The notes under the pieces: model-generated
Told to the model about the DNA's origin: nothing
Seen by the model: the letters and a program-made list of their open reading frames with translations, nothing else
Database searches by the model: none
Position numbers and translations under genes: made by a program
NCBI RefSeq assembly: GCF_000004075.3
Contig: NC_026656.2
Location: 17,990,607-18,054,606, forward strand
Source: Cucumis sativus
Taxonomy: Eukaryota; Streptophyta; Magnoliopsida; Cucurbitales; Cucurbitaceae
Direction: 5' to 3'
DNA: 64,000 bases
Shown here: positions 40,489 through 53,518 of the stretch, piece after piece
How the letters are laid out: each line of letters opens with the position of its first letter
Position numbering within the stretch: position 1 is the stretch's first letter

Positions 40489-41550
40489 TTACATTAAACC
40501 CTAAACCAGCCTTTACTTTATTGCCTTTTCCCAACCTATGTTTCCTTCTGTACGAACCCTTCTTACTTTGACTAAATGAAATATATATTTACTTCTCTCC
40601 AACTATATCTATCTAGACTTGTATGAAATTTACAATACCGTTAACACTCAAATATTGCTCCACCATTCATTAGTAGAAAGGGCCTAACATGTGATCTTAA
40701 CCCCTTTTCTTAAAATATCTATCTTATTTACCTCTCATTTATTTTCATCTACAATAATTTTTTTAGATGAGCACAATGTTTATGTTTGGAATAGATTATT
40801 TTAATTTGAATTATGATAGTATATTTTTGAACTGTTAATATTATAAAGTTGAAAAAGAAATAGTAGAAGTTAAAACAATATGTATTTTTGGGTGGAAGAT
40901 AGTTTTAGTAAAGATTGAGTTGTTCTGTATAGAAGGATCGTGTTCACGTGCGGTGTACGATGTGACAACTAAACTTTTACTATTTCTTCTATCCAATTAA
41001 TTCAGGTAACTTTAATGCATTGGTAAATTTTGTAGTACCATCTCATTAATTACCCCAATAAAATAAATTCTTGTTACACTATATACTTCAACTTGTATAA
41101 AAATAGTCCTTTCATTAATAAATTCACATTTTCTAATTTCCTCACTCTAACTTGTTTGTAAGTTCAAAGATAAATCATAATTATTGTTAGTTAAAAAAAT
41201 ATATATTGAATTGAATTTTTGTTAGATTCCATTGTGCAACGATGGTGATCAAATGTAAGATCATTGTTCCTTTTTTTAAAATAAATAAATAAATAAATTG
41301 ATTTTAGACTATTTTGAACCTAAGAAACTTCAAAGTTTTAAGAGTTAAAATGGTTGGATTTAGATGTAAATACTATTGTGATATTAAAATTTGCAATTAA
41401 TCAATCATAATTAAAGCCTATACTAGTAAATATGCTTCTTCTTCTATTAAGGTGGTAGGTGGTAAGAAATTATAGAATTCTTGAGGAATGGAATGGAGGT
41501 ATCAAAAGTAAAGGTTTTGTTTAAACTTCAATTTTCCTCTCATGGCAGAG
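40489..41550. other. Convergent intergenic spacer
   Basis: About 1.1 kb between the stop codons of the GASA gene (+) and the P450 gene (-). It should hold both 3' UTRs. I see no exon or structured repeat. Confidence 0.6.
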
Positions 41551-43232
41551 TCAAAAGGTGGGGAGAAGTCGAAGTAAAATGGGGCGAGGCCTGTAGTTGG
41601 CCCATAATGGTCTGGCTCTGGGCATTGTAAGGCCACCGCCTTCGCTCATATCCACCATCTCCTCCCCCACTCTCCGCCACTCAAAACACTGAATCAAACA
41701 CCCCAAAGTAAGCCCCACCATCCGCATAGCCAATCCCTCGCCGGGACAACCCCTCCGCCCCGCCCCAAACGGCAGCCACCGCAACCCCTCCTCCACTTCC
41801 CCTGCATCCTGGAACCTCTCCGGCTTAAACTCTGCTGGGTCCGGCCATGAATCACTGTCGTTTTGAATGGCCCAGTTGTTTACAAGCAACATTGTGCCGC
41901 GAGGCACGTGGAAGCCTCCAACGACGCAGTCTTGGGAGGACTCGTGAGGAACCAGCAATGGGGCGACTGGGTAAATGCGGAGGGTCTCTTTGAGAACAGA
42001 GTTGAGGAAGGGTAGGTTTGAGAGATCGGATTCTTGAAGGAGTCTGTTTGGACCCACGTGGGTGTCGATTTCTTCTTGAACTTTGAGGAGAGAATTAGGG
42101 TGGTTGAGTAGTAGTGAAAATGCCCATTCCATTGTTGCTGATGATGTGTCTGTCCCTGCTGATAGCATCCCCTGTTTATATGTATATCATCCTAAATTAA
42201 TTGATGGACAACAAGTTTGTATAATAGAACTAACTGTTAAACTTAAGGACCAAAGGAAATTTGTTGGAAGGAAAGAACTTTTACTTGCATCATGCCTCGA
42301 ATGAAAGCATCCGTATAATAGTGAGGTTCAGTTTGTTGCAAATCCAAAAGAACATCCGCCATTACTCTGGATTCTTTCATTTCATCTCCTTTATCCCTTC
42401 TCATCCTTCGTCGTTCCTCAATCAAATTCTGCATAAACCCATCTCTCAAACCTTGTAATCTCTCCATCCTTTTCTCAATTCCACTCCACAACCCAACCCA
42501 TTTCAAAAAATTTGGCAGAAAGTCCCCCATATTCGTAGCCCCACTCACTTTAAACCCTTCTTTCACAATCTCTCTGAATCTCTCTGCTTCCTCCGATTCT
42601 CTCTCCCCGCAATACCGCTTACCAGCGATCATCCTCATCATCACATTAAGAACCGTCTCGAAAAACACCTTCTTCATCTCCACCATTCGAAACCCATTTT
42701 CTCCAGTGCCTCCGCACAGCCTGCGAATCAAGAACTTCACTTCCTCTGTTCTCACGCTACCGTACATATGGATTCGGGCGGGTGAGAGAATCTGGAGGGT
42801 GGCGATGCGTCTTTGGTTGCGCCAATGGGGTCCATAGGGGGCCCAAAGGATGTTTGTGTAATTGCAGCCAAGGTGTTTTCCGACGGAGAGGCGAGGGCGG
42901 GAGGCAAAAGCAATGTCGTTTTTGGTTAGACATTCTTGCGCGGCGGATGGGGAGGAGATTAGGAGGACGGGGCGGGAGCCGAAGTGGAGGAGAAGAATGG
43001 GGCCGTGTTTGGCGGAGAGTTTTGCGAGGGTGCGGTGGAGGGGGTTCTTGAGGAGATTAAGATGACCAAGAATGGGGAAGGAACCCCCAGGCGGGCTCGG
43101 CGGGAGCCGCCTCTGGCCAGGGTTATTGGATCGAAGGAAACGGAGGAGGAGGAAGATGATGATTATTATTAGTGGGAAAAGTAGAAGAAGTTGGTCAAGG
43201 AAGTGAAGAAACAACCCGACGAACTGAAACAT
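41551..43232 (-). CDS. Cytochrome P450, CYP81 family
   Basis: Two minus-strand exons, 43232-42285 and 42171-41551, joined at a phase-0 intron of 113 bases, give 522 residues. The N-terminus is a signal-anchor helix (LLLLFPLIIIIIFLLLRFL) followed by a proline hinge (LPPSPPGGSFPILGHL), placing it on the cytosolic face of the ER. The I-helix oxygen-binding motif is AGTDTSS, the K-helix is ETLR and the PERF region is FKPERF. The heme loop is FGAGRRGCPG, with the thiolate cysteine at about residue 458. The early block KHGPILLLHFGSRPVLLISS and YTNILWAPYGPHWRNQRR are typical of CYP81. Members hydroxylate isoflavonoids, lignans, indole glucosinolates or herbicides; the substrate here cannot be inferred. 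The gene looks intact. It diverges from the receptor-kinase array. Confidence 0.93.
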
Positions 43233-44796
43233 TATACCTTAATTAGTAGAAACTGGCAGTGAAATGGGAACAGATTCTACTAATAAAGGATGGACATGGG
43301 ATGTGGGAATAATTGGATCAGAATTAGATTTGATTATAGTGTCGCTGTTGTGTTAATGGCGACAAATAAAGGATTTAACATTTACTGAGATGATAAGAAG
43401 AAGAATATTTTGATCTTAGATGCTCTTGCAGTTGCAGCCTGCAGGCGACTCTTTTAAGTTGTAATGCAAATTTACGTATAATCTCGTAAAAATCGACCCT
43501 GAGAGTGGCTTGTGTTATTTCTTTGTGTAAAACAAAACATTGAGATAATTAATAATTATCATCAGTATAAGATTCGACTAATACCTGTGGTTTTGGTCTA
43601 AGCAGTTCTTATCGTATGTAAACTGAAAATCACGTATAATTAATAAACAAAGTATGTATTCATTTGGACTACGCCTTAAGTTTGTATGCAAACAATCATT
43701 GAGGTCTTTTTTCTCCTCTCGCTGCCCACAAACTTCCCTTCTTTCATACATATGTGATTTTCCTTGTGAAAATATTTTGAGTGATACTACTTTTTTATTA
43801 TCAAATAAACGTTTGTTCAATAGTTTTAATTTTCATTAATCCTATTATATATCCTAAATTAATTCGACTAAATGATCGGAATTGATAAATGAATAATTTG
43901 TTTTATTAAGAAATATCAGTTACGTAATCAATCTTCCAATAAGTATTAATAAACTAAAATAAAGCTTAGGTCAACATACATTTTTTTTCCTTTGGCACTG
44001 TTTATTGGAAGTGAATTTTAACATCCGTAAACCTTCAATTATGCTTATTTTTAACCCTTAAAAATCAGGATTATTGAGGCATACTCTTTGCAAATAAATG
44101 GATAGGTAACCGACGAATTATCAGGTTTGTTTCTTACCACCAAATACCAAATTCATACCATGTTTTTAATGACAATATTTAGAATCTAATTCAATGAACG
44201 GGAAACATAGCTCAACACTAATTATCTTTAAAGTCAAGAGTTTAAATCTTTAAAGGACTTGACTTCAAGCACGTCTTTTTTTTAGTGTTGATCTAGAAGA
44301 TAATTCTTGCTTAGCGCTAAAATAGTTGAATAGTAATCCGCCCCTCATGGAAATATTCATTATTTAATATCTTAATAATGGAATAAATGTTGATCTTCTC
44401 TATAAAGTATAAACACTGATGATAATGCCTTTGCATTTCAAACCTCAAACCTTTGACTTTGTCTGCAACGTTGGGCTGGACTTCCTATTTCAATGGCTTT
44501 CTTTTTCATAGCTTTAATATTTGACCGTCATTGTATTTTCTATATCTATACTAAATTTCTAAAACTCTTTTTATATTTCTTCTCCCTGTGTTTTTCCATT
44601 ATTATAACAGGAGCTTTGTTGATTGACTGGCAAGCTGGCAGTGGATTGACACACTAACTTGTTCATATAATACAGACAAAATTGATCAAGAAAGTCATAG
44701 TTTTTTATACATGGATTTGTTGTATTAATATAAATAGTGAGTTTCATTAATCCTCGTTGTTCAAATTCACAACACACACCCAATAGTTTTAGAGCC
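43233..44796. other. Divergent intergenic region between P450 and receptor array
   Basis: 1.56 kb that should contain promoters for the P450 (-) and the first receptor kinase (+). TATAAATA at 44729-44736 lies 61 bases before the receptor start codon and is the probable TATA box. An inverted pair, TCAACACTAA near 44213 and TTAGTGTTGA near 44283, encloses about 60 bases and may be a decayed small element. No coding exon is seen. Confidence 0.5.
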
Positions 44797-47700
44797 ATGG
44801 GAGCTCAAACCCCTGTTGTTGAGTTTTTCATATCTGTTACGATTTTAGCTTTCACAACCTCATTTTTCATGGTTGAATCAGCCAGATTGAGCATTGAAAC
44901 AGACAAACAAGCCTTGATTTCGATCAAATCTGGATTTACCAATCTCAACCCTTCAAATCCTTTGTCTTCTTGGGATAATCCGAACTCTTCCCCTTGCAAT
45001 TGGACTCGTGTCAGTTGCAACAAAAAAGGAAACAGAGTTATTGGGCTTGATCTTTCAAGCTTGAAAATTTCAGGTTCTTTAGACCCTCATATTGGCAACC
45101 TCACTTTTCTTCATTCTCTTCAGCTACAAAATAACCTCTTAACAGGACCAATTCCTCATCAAATTTCTAAACTTTTTCGCCTCAATCTCCTCAACATGAG
45201 TTTCAACTCTCTTGAAGGTGGATTCCCTTCAAATATCAGTGCCATGGCTGCCCTTGAGATCCTTGACTTAACTTCCAATAACATAACATCCACTCTTCCT
45301 AATGAGCTTAGTCTTTTAACCAACCTTAAAGTCTTGAAATTGGCACAAAATCATATTTTTGGTGAAATCCCACCTTCATTTGGCAACCTTTCTTCTCTTG
45401 TCACCATAAATTTTGGTACAAATTCTCTTACTGGACCAATTCCAACCGAGCTAAGTCGTCTTCCAAATCTTAAGGATCTTATCATCACCATTAACAATCT
45501 CACTGGTACTGTTCCTCCTGCCATATACAACATGTCTTCTTTAGTTACTCTGGCTTTGGCTTCCAACAAACTATGGGGAACATTTCCAATGGACATTGGT
45601 GATACACTTCCTAATCTTTTGGTCTTCAACTTCTGTTTCAATGAATTTACTGGAACAATTCCTCCTTCCTTGCATAATATCACTAATATTCAAATCATTC
45701 GTTTCGCCTACAATTTTCTTGAAGGGACAGTTCCACCAGGTTTGGAGAATCTACATAACCTTATTATGTATAATATTGGGTACAATAAGCTCAGCTCCGA
45801 CAAAGATGGGATTAGTTTCATCACTTCTTTGACAAAAAGCTCTCGCCTTTCGTTTCTTGCCATTGATGGCAACAATTTCGAAGGTCAAATTCCTGAGTCC
45901 ATTGGAAATCTTTCTAAATCTCTTTCCATTTTGTTCATGGGAGGGAATCGTCTCTCTGGTAATATACCTCACACAATTGGGAATTTAAATGGCTTGGCTT
46001 TGCTGAATTTGAGCTACAATTCACTATCAGGAGAAATCCCATCTGAGATTGGCCAATTAGAGAACCTCCAAAGCCTTGTTTTGGCAAAGAATCAGTTCTC
46101 AGGTTGGATTCCAAGCACCTTGGGAAATCTTCAAAAGTTGACAAATCTTGATTTATCTAGAAATGAGTTAATTGGTGGAGTTCCCACCTCTTTCAACAAC
46201 TTCCAGAAGCTTCTGTCCATGGATTTATCCAACAATAAGCTAAATGGAAGCATACCCAAAGAAGCGCTCAATCTCCCTTCCAGTATTAGATTGAACATGT
46301 CCAACAATCTCCTTACTGGTCCTCTCCCTGAGGAAATTGGGTACCTTGCAAATCTCTTTCAGATTGATCTCTCGACCAATCTCATATCTGGAGAGATTCC
46401 GTCGTCAATCAAAGGTTGGAAGAGCATAGAGAAATTGTTCATGGCAAGAAATAAGTTATCAGGTCACATTCCCAATAGTATAGGAGAACTCAAAGCCATC
46501 CAAATTATTGACCTCTCCTCAAATCTTCTCTCTGGTCCAATCCCTGATAATCTTCAATATCTAGCAGCTCTTCAGTATCTAAATCTCTCTTTTAATGACC
46601 TTGAGGGAGAAGTTCCTAAAGGAGGTATCTTTGAAAGCAGGGCCAATGTCAGTTTACAAGGAAACTCAAAGCTTTGTTGGTATTCCTCATGTAAAAAAAG
46701 TGATTCTAAACATAACAAAGCAGTCAAAGTCATAATCTTATCGGCTGTGTTTTCAACACTGGCATTGTGTTTTATCATTGGTACGTTGATCCATTTCTTG
46801 AGGAAGAAGTCAAAAACTGTACCATCCACTGAGTTGTTAAATAGTAAACATGAAATGGTGTCTTACGATGAGCTACGTTTGGCAACAGAGAATTTCAGTG
46901 AGAAAAACTTGATTGGAAAAGGAAGTTTTGGATCTGTTTACAAGGGAATGTTAAAGGAAGATATCCCTGTAGCAATCAAGGTTCTTGATGTTAACAGGAC
47001 TGGTTCTCTAAGGAGTTTTAAGGCTGAATGTGAAGCTTTAAGGAATGTGAGACATCGAAATCTAGTTAGACTCATCACAACATGCTCAAGCATAGACTTC
47101 TCAAACATGGAATTTCGAGCTTTGATTTATGAACTTTTGAGCAATGGGAGTTTGGATGAGTGGGTTCATGGCCAAAGAAGCCATGAATATGGAATTGGGC
47201 TCAATATCCTTGAGCGAGTAAACATCGCCATCGATGTTGCTTCAGCTATAAATTACTTACACCATGATTGTGAACTTCCTATAGTTCACTGTGATTTAAA
47301 GCCAAGCAACGTTCTTCTAGATGAAAACATGACAGCAAAAGTAGGAGATTTTGGATTGGCTCGGTTGCTAATGGAAAATAAAAACGCTCAATCTTCCATC
47401 ACTTCCACACATGTCCTAAAAGGTTCAATTGGTTATCTTCCTCCAGGTTTGTTCATCATAATGAATAAAATTCCCCTACTTTTGAAGAGCATTTTAAGTT
47501 AATTAACTAACTTTCATGGATTAATCTTGATATTACTACAGAGTATGGTTTTGGGGTGAAGCCAACAACAGCTGGAGATGTGTACAGTTTTGGAGTAACA
47601 TTGCTGGAGCTTTTCACAGGAAAGAGTCCAACAGATGAATGTTTCACAGGAGAATTGAATTTGATAAAATGGGTGGAGTCAAGTTATCCAGAAGATATAA

Positions 47701-47930
47701 TGGAAGTGATTGATCATAAGTTGCCAGAGCTTTTTGTGGATTTAGTCTACAGAGGTCGAACCATCGGTTCAGATATGCAAAAAGATTGTTTGACCAAAGT
47801 AATCGGAGTTGCACTCTCATGCACTGTGAATACTCCAGTAAACCGCATTGACATGGAGGATGCAGTTTCAAAGCTTAGAAGTGCTAAAGACAACCTTATT
47901 CGTCCTTCAAATAAAAACGACGTGTCTTAA
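44797..47930 (+). CDS. LRR receptor-like kinase, LRR-XII type, array copy 1
   Basis: Two exons, 44797-47446 and 47542-47930, give 1012 residues. The start is the ATG at 44797, behind a TATA box; a longer frame upstream begins with GTG and would overlap the TATA box. The order is: signal peptide; LRRNT_2 domain (DKQALISIKSGF); Cys pair SPCNWTRVSC; 22 LRRs of the plant LxGxIP type; Cys pair LCWYSSC; a transmembrane helix at about 644-668; and the kinase. The Gly loop is IGKGSFGSVY, K728 is the ATP lysine, and the catalytic loop is HCDLKPSN with D833, preceded by Cys and so non-RD. DFG is intact. The intron is phase 1 and falls after GSIGYLPP. Non-RD LRR-XII kinases such as XA21 and EFR recognise microbial peptides and signal from the plasma membrane with co-receptor kinases. 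The ligand here is unknown. Confidence 0.93.
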
Positions 47931-49427
47931 TTGATAAGAGTTCTGTAATTTGGTAAATATTGTTATGGTTTCACCTTCATCACTTCAAGAAAGACAAAAG
48001 AGGTCAACCAAAATAAAAGCTTGTCTAATTTTTATTGCTTGGTGTGTGTACAACACGCATATGCAAGTTCAATTTATGTATGTGGGTATTGGTAAATGAA
48101 GTATTTGCTAATGTCCCCTTAATATAAATAAGCTGTGAAGCATTTTATTCGTTATTTGGAAGATTGTTAAGATATTTTATGAACATCATTCTTGCCTGAG
48201 GTCTCTGTGCAAGATGTGCAAAGCAAGCAATATGTGTGTTTGAAAAATTGGTTGATATTCTCAATGTTGAGTCTAAACACTTGCGTGTGGGTGACCTTCA
48301 ATAACCATGAACTTAGGGACCAACTTTGACCTTCAATTTTTCAAACAAGCTTTAAAGCTTGAAATACCTTTGCTAATTAAGGTTATTGACACAATCAGCA
48401 TTTGTTCTGTACAGAATCGTTTTTTTTGTGGTAAATGTATGTATGGATAATATTTGAGATCTAAAATGTCAATTTAAATATAGTGCAATTAGTTAAATAA
48501 GATAAAAAGTAATATTCGAATTTCAACCGTAGATAGAGTTAGGCAAAGAATTTTCCATTATTGACCATATATGACAAACACTGTCAACTCTAATCAAAGT
48601 GGAATTGGTGCGTAGTTTGGGGTTGATTGATCTTCTTTTTTCTGGCATGTTTTAGATCATTCTTTCGTCTTTTTTGGTCTGTTTATTCTGTTGTTTTTCC
48701 GTTCAAACAAATATTTTTAAACATTCAAATTCTAATATTTGAAAATGATTTTTTTTATTATTGTATCTAGAAAACAATAAAACGTGCTTTCGTACAATAA
48801 ATGCTAAATCAAGATCAAGTTATAAGTTATAAGTTACAAGTTGCATAATCCAAATTTTGGTACAAAGTTTTTATTGATGAAGTTGACACTCTTTTATTTA
48901 TTCATTAAAGTTAAGCTGGACTATTAGAGAAAACAAAAGGTTTAGATGTTAATTTTAGTTCATAAACTTTATAGTTTGTAATGTTAATTTTAGTTCATAA
49001 ACTCTTTAAAAAAAACAATATTTTTGTTTTTGTATGTTTTTAGTACCTTAAATCCACTCTGTCTAGTGTGCATCTTTTAACTTAGCTTGAAATATTAACA
49101 TGCTAGAACACACTCAAAGCTATATTTGTTAAGATTAAATCCAAAGTAATGGGTAAAAAAGTTATTTTAAAAACACTCTGGACTCTTGAAAGTTGTAGAA
49201 ATTTTGAAAGTAGATGATTAATAGAAAAATATTGCAGGATAAACGACAGAAGAAAAAGAAAATTGCAAAATTTCCACTTTTCTATTTTGAAACTTAAGGA
49301 CGATGGTCCTTTGACTTGACTATTCTTCAGTAAACTTAACCAACTCTTTCGTCACCTTCTTGGAAGGTCTTCACGCTTGCATAAATTAGACTCTCTCCTC
49401 TTTCACAATTCTCATTTTCACATAGAC
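47931..49427. other. Spacer between receptor copies 1 and 2
   Basis: 1.5 kb of AT-rich DNA holding the 3' UTR of copy 1 and the promoter of copy 2. A 23-bp perfect direct repeat occurs at 48946-48968 and 48981-49003. No leftover kinase or LRR fragment is seen. Confidence 0.55.
48946..49003. repeat. 23-bp direct repeat, 35-bp period
   Basis: The 23-base word at 48946-48968 (beginning ATGTTAATTTTAG) recurs exactly at 48981-49003. It lies in the spacer between the first two receptor kinase genes. Confidence 0.9.
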
Positions 49428-52400
49428 ATGGCTACTCCTTGTCAAATTCTTCAGTTCATCAAGGCTATAACTCTCTTGAACTGTGTATTTCTTAGTCTTG
49501 GATCTACCATGCAAAGCATCCACACTGACAAAATAGCGTTGCTTTCATTCAAGTCTCAACTAGACCCATCAACTGTCAGCTCTCTATCCTCATGGAACCA
49601 AAATTCATCACCTTGCAACTGGACAGGTGTCAACTGCAGCAAATATGGCACCAAAAGAGTAGTTCAACTTCGTCTTTCCGACATGGGACTGTCAGGTTTC
49701 ATAGATTCTCAGATTGGAAACCTTTCCTTCCTTCAATCTCTTCAACTTCAAAACAATTATTTCACAGGATCAATCCCTATACAAATCCATCATCTTTTGC
49801 ACCTGAGAATTGTAAACATTAGTTCCAACAACTTACAGGGAGAGATAATTTCCGTGAACTTCAGCTCAATGCCTGCCCTGGAGATTCTTGACTTGTCATC
49901 AAATAAGATCACAGGTCGACTTCCTGAACAGTTGGGTTATTTAACCAAACTGAAAGTCTTGAACTTGGGAAGAAACCAACTCTATGGCACGATTCCTGCA
50001 ACCTTTGGGAATATCTCTTCCCTTGTTACCATGAACTTGGGGACCAATTCTTTGAGTGGATCCATTCCAAGTCAAGTGGGTGACCTTCAAAATCTCAAAC
50101 ATCTCGTGCTTCGTCTCAATGATCTCTCTGGTGAGGTTCCACCTAATGTGTTCAACATGTCTTCACTACTCACCCTTGCTTTAGCTTCAAACAGACTACG
50201 GGGAGCATTTCCAGTTAACATTGGAGACAATCTCTCCAATCTTGAAGTATTTCACCTTTGCTTCAATCAATTTACTGGAACAATCCCTCACTCAATCCAC
50301 AACTTGACAAAAATTCAAGTCCTGCGCTTTGCTCACAATCACTTAGGTGGAACACTGCCACCAGGTTTGGAAAATCTCCATGAACTTTCGTATTACAATA
50401 TTGGATCAAATAAATTTTCTAGTGTGGGTGATAATGGACTTAGTTTCATAACTTCTTTGACAAACAACTCGCATCTCAGTTACCTTGCAATTGATGATAA
50501 TCAGTTGGAGGGTATGATTCCAGATACCATTGGAAATCTTTCAAAGGATATCTCTATATTGAACATGGGAGGGAATCGTATGTATGGCAATATACCCTCT
50601 TCAATTTCGAATTTGCGTGGCTTGTCTCTGCTAAATTTAAGTGACAACTCGTTATCAGGGGAAATTATATCTCAAATAGGCAAGTTGGAAAATCTAGAAA
50701 TACTTGGTCTGGCCAGGAATCGATTTTCTGGTAACATCCCAAGCTCCATGGGAAATCTCCATAAGTTGATTGAAGTTGATTTGTCAGGAAACAATTTGAT
50801 TGGTAAAATACCAACATCTTTTGGGAACTTTGTGACTCTACTCTCGTTGGATTTTTCCAACAATAAGTTGGAAGGAAGTATACCGCGAGAAGCTCTCAGT
50901 TTGGCTCGTTTAAGCAAGGTTCTAAATCTATCCAATAACCATTTTAGTGGGTCTCTTCCTAAAGAAATTGGGTTACTAAAGAATGTCATTGTCATCGATA
51001 TCTCTAATAATCGTATCTCTGGTGACATTGTTCCTTCAATCAGTGGTTGCAAAAGCTTAGAGAAACTGATAATGGCTAGGAATGAATTCTTCGGTCCAAT
51101 CCCGATAACTCTTAAAGATCTTAAAGGCCTCCAACATCTTGATCTCTCTTCAAACCATCTTTCAGGCCCCATTCCTTATGAGCTTCAAGATATAGCAGGC
51201 CTTCAATATTTGAATCTCTCTTTTAATGACCTGGAGGGAGCAATTCCTGTGGGTGAAGTGTTTGAAAGCATTGGCAGTGTTTATTTAGAAGGTAATCAAA
51301 AGCTTTGCTTGTACTCTTCATGTCCAAAAAGTGGTTCTAAACATGCCAAAGTAATCGAAGTCATTGTTTTTACTGTTGTATTTTCAACACTAGCACTCTG
51401 CTTTATCATTGGTATACTGATCTATTTTAAGAGGAACAAATCAAAGATTGAACCATCGATTGAGTCGGAGAAGAGGCAATATGAAATGGTTACTTATGGT
51501 GGACTGCGTTTGACAACAGAAAATTTCAGTGAGAAACATTTGATTGGAAAAGGAAGTTTTGGTACAGTGTACAGGGGAAGTTTAAAGCAAGGAATTCCTG
51601 TTGCTATCAAGGTTCTTGACATCAACAAGACTGGCTCTATAAAGAGCTTTCTGGCCGAGTGTGAAGCCCTGCGGAATGTGAGACATCGAAATCTCGTTAA
51701 ACTCGTCACATCATGCTCCGGCATAGATTTCTCAAACATGGAATTCCGAGCTTTGATTTACGAACTTTTGAGCAATGGAAGCTTGGAAGAGTGGATTAAA
51801 GGCCAAAGAAGCCATCAAAATGGAAGCGGACTCGATGTTCTTACACGAATGAACATTGCCATCGACATCGCTTCAGCAATAAATTACTTACACCATGATT
51901 GTGAGTATCCCATTATTCATTGTGATTTGAAGCCAAGCAACATTCTTCTAGATGCAGACATGACAGCAAAAGTAGGAGATTTCGGATTGGCCAGCCTACT
52001 TTCAGAAAGTGCAAGGACCCAAAATTCTATCACTTCTACCCATGTCCTTAAAGGTTCCATTGGTTACCTTCCTCCAGGTTTGTTAATAATCACATTCACA
52101 TGTGATGCCATGATATAAATAAAATAAATTCTTAGTCAATCAATTTTCAGAACTGTATAAATAACTATGGAGAATGTTGATATTGCAGAGTATGGTTACG
52201 GAGTAAAGCCAACAAAAGCAGGAGATGTGTACAGTTTTGGAATAACATTGTTGGAACTGTTTACAGGGAAGAATCCAACAGATGAATGCTTCACAGGAGA
52301 ACTGAATTTAGTGAAATGGGTAGAGTCAGGTTTCCGGAAAGATGTGATGGAAGTGATAGATATCAAGTTGTGGAAACATAGTTTGGATTTGAAGTATGAA

Positions 52401-52550
52401 GATCAAAACATGAGTTTAGGTAAGGAGAAGGATTGTTTGATGGAAACAATTGAAGTTGCACTGTCATGCACTGTGAATTATCCAGCAGAACGTATTGACA
52501 TCAAAGATGTAGTTTCAAAGCTTCAGAATGCCAAAGAGAAGCTTATTTGA
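49428..52550 (+). CDS. LRR receptor-like kinase, LRR-XII type, array copy 2
   Basis: Exons 49428-52077 and 52189-52550 give 1003 residues. I start at the ATG at 49428 (MATPCQILQF, a good signal peptide); the upstream extension begins with TTG. Exon 1 has exactly the same length as in copy 1 (2650 bases), and the key residues fall at the same numbers: ATP lysine K728 and catalytic D833 in HCDLKPSN. The juxtamembrane and helix regions are close to copy 1 (VFSTLALCFIIG in both). This pair is therefore probably the youngest duplication. The LRRNT_2 domain, about 22 LRRs, flanking Cys pairs (SPCNWTGVNC, LCLYSSC), one membrane helix and a non-RD kinase are all intact. The C-terminus is shorter than in copy 1, ending AKEKLI. 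Confidence 0.93.
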
Positions 52551-53518
52551 CTTAATAATGAATTACTTTTGTGAACGAATATTTGTTATCATATTTATTA
52601 AAATAAATTACACTGCTAATACAAATTAAATTATTATATATTTGCTCTACTTGTTAAAAATAAAATTACTTGATTGTCATAAAAATAAAAAAAAAAGATT
52701 GAAATTTAACTCAAATACAAGAATTTCCAACAAAATATTTGCACAGAATCACAAGTAGGCTCAATAACAATCTCATTCAATTCTAATTTTCTCTAAGTCG
52801 CCGGTTGCAATAAATAGACAACACATACATTCACTATTTAACTATTTACATTATAAAAATCAATCCAAATAAAATCTAATTCACTTTTATTCATTAAAAA
52901 AAATTGTTTAAACTATATTTTCTTGAGAGTGTTTTAAAAGTTAAACTAGCTTCAACTTCAAGTAAACACTCTAATTCCAATTCATCATAATAGATCAACA
53001 AAGATGTATCAATTAATTAACAAATTATTTAAAATGGTATTATGAGTGTTCAAACAATATTGTTCGAATACTTATTTTGAAGTTTTTTTATACAACCGTC
53101 CTCAAAATGAAATAAAATCTCATAACTTAAAGAAAAACGCCTATAAAAAATTCTAAGCTTAAGTTCACATTGAAACACGGGGTTTTAAATGAAGTTTAAT
53201 GAGTCACACAAAATGTTTGTTGGACTTTGGACTAAACTTTGATTCAATAGTCATATTGTGATAGTAACGGTTGCAACTAATTCTCTTAAATGTCACGCTT
53301 CTTAATAATCACCATAAGTTCAAAAGAAATGACTTGGTCTTTGGTGTAAAATTCAAGTTCTAACATTCAACTCTCACGCCAAGCATTCTGACCGTCAGAT
53401 GGAGCCTTCTCTTATCTCACTGAATCATCTTTTTCCAGAACCTGGCCCCCATTCATGGCGAACTCCATACTATAAATTCATTCATTTTCCTCCTCCGTTC
53501 AAATCCAACCATCTAGAC
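52551..53518. other. Spacer between receptor copies 2 and 3
   Basis: 968 bases, AT-rich. TATAAATT at 53471-53478 lies 41 to 48 bases before the start codon of copy 3 and is the likely TATA box. Nothing else is recognised. Confidence 0.55.

Noticed and set aside
42782-43172. Plus-strand Arg/Gly-rich frames over the P450 first exon
   Set aside because: Antisense shadows of the GC-richer P450 coding sequence.
44737-44796. Longer N-terminus for receptor copy 1
   Set aside because: The extension would begin with GTG and overlap a TATA box. The ATG at 44797 opens a proper signal peptide.
53399-53518. Upstream in-frame ATG for receptor copy 3
   Set aside because: It lies upstream of the TATA-like box at 53471 and would bury the signal peptide 40 residues inside the protein.
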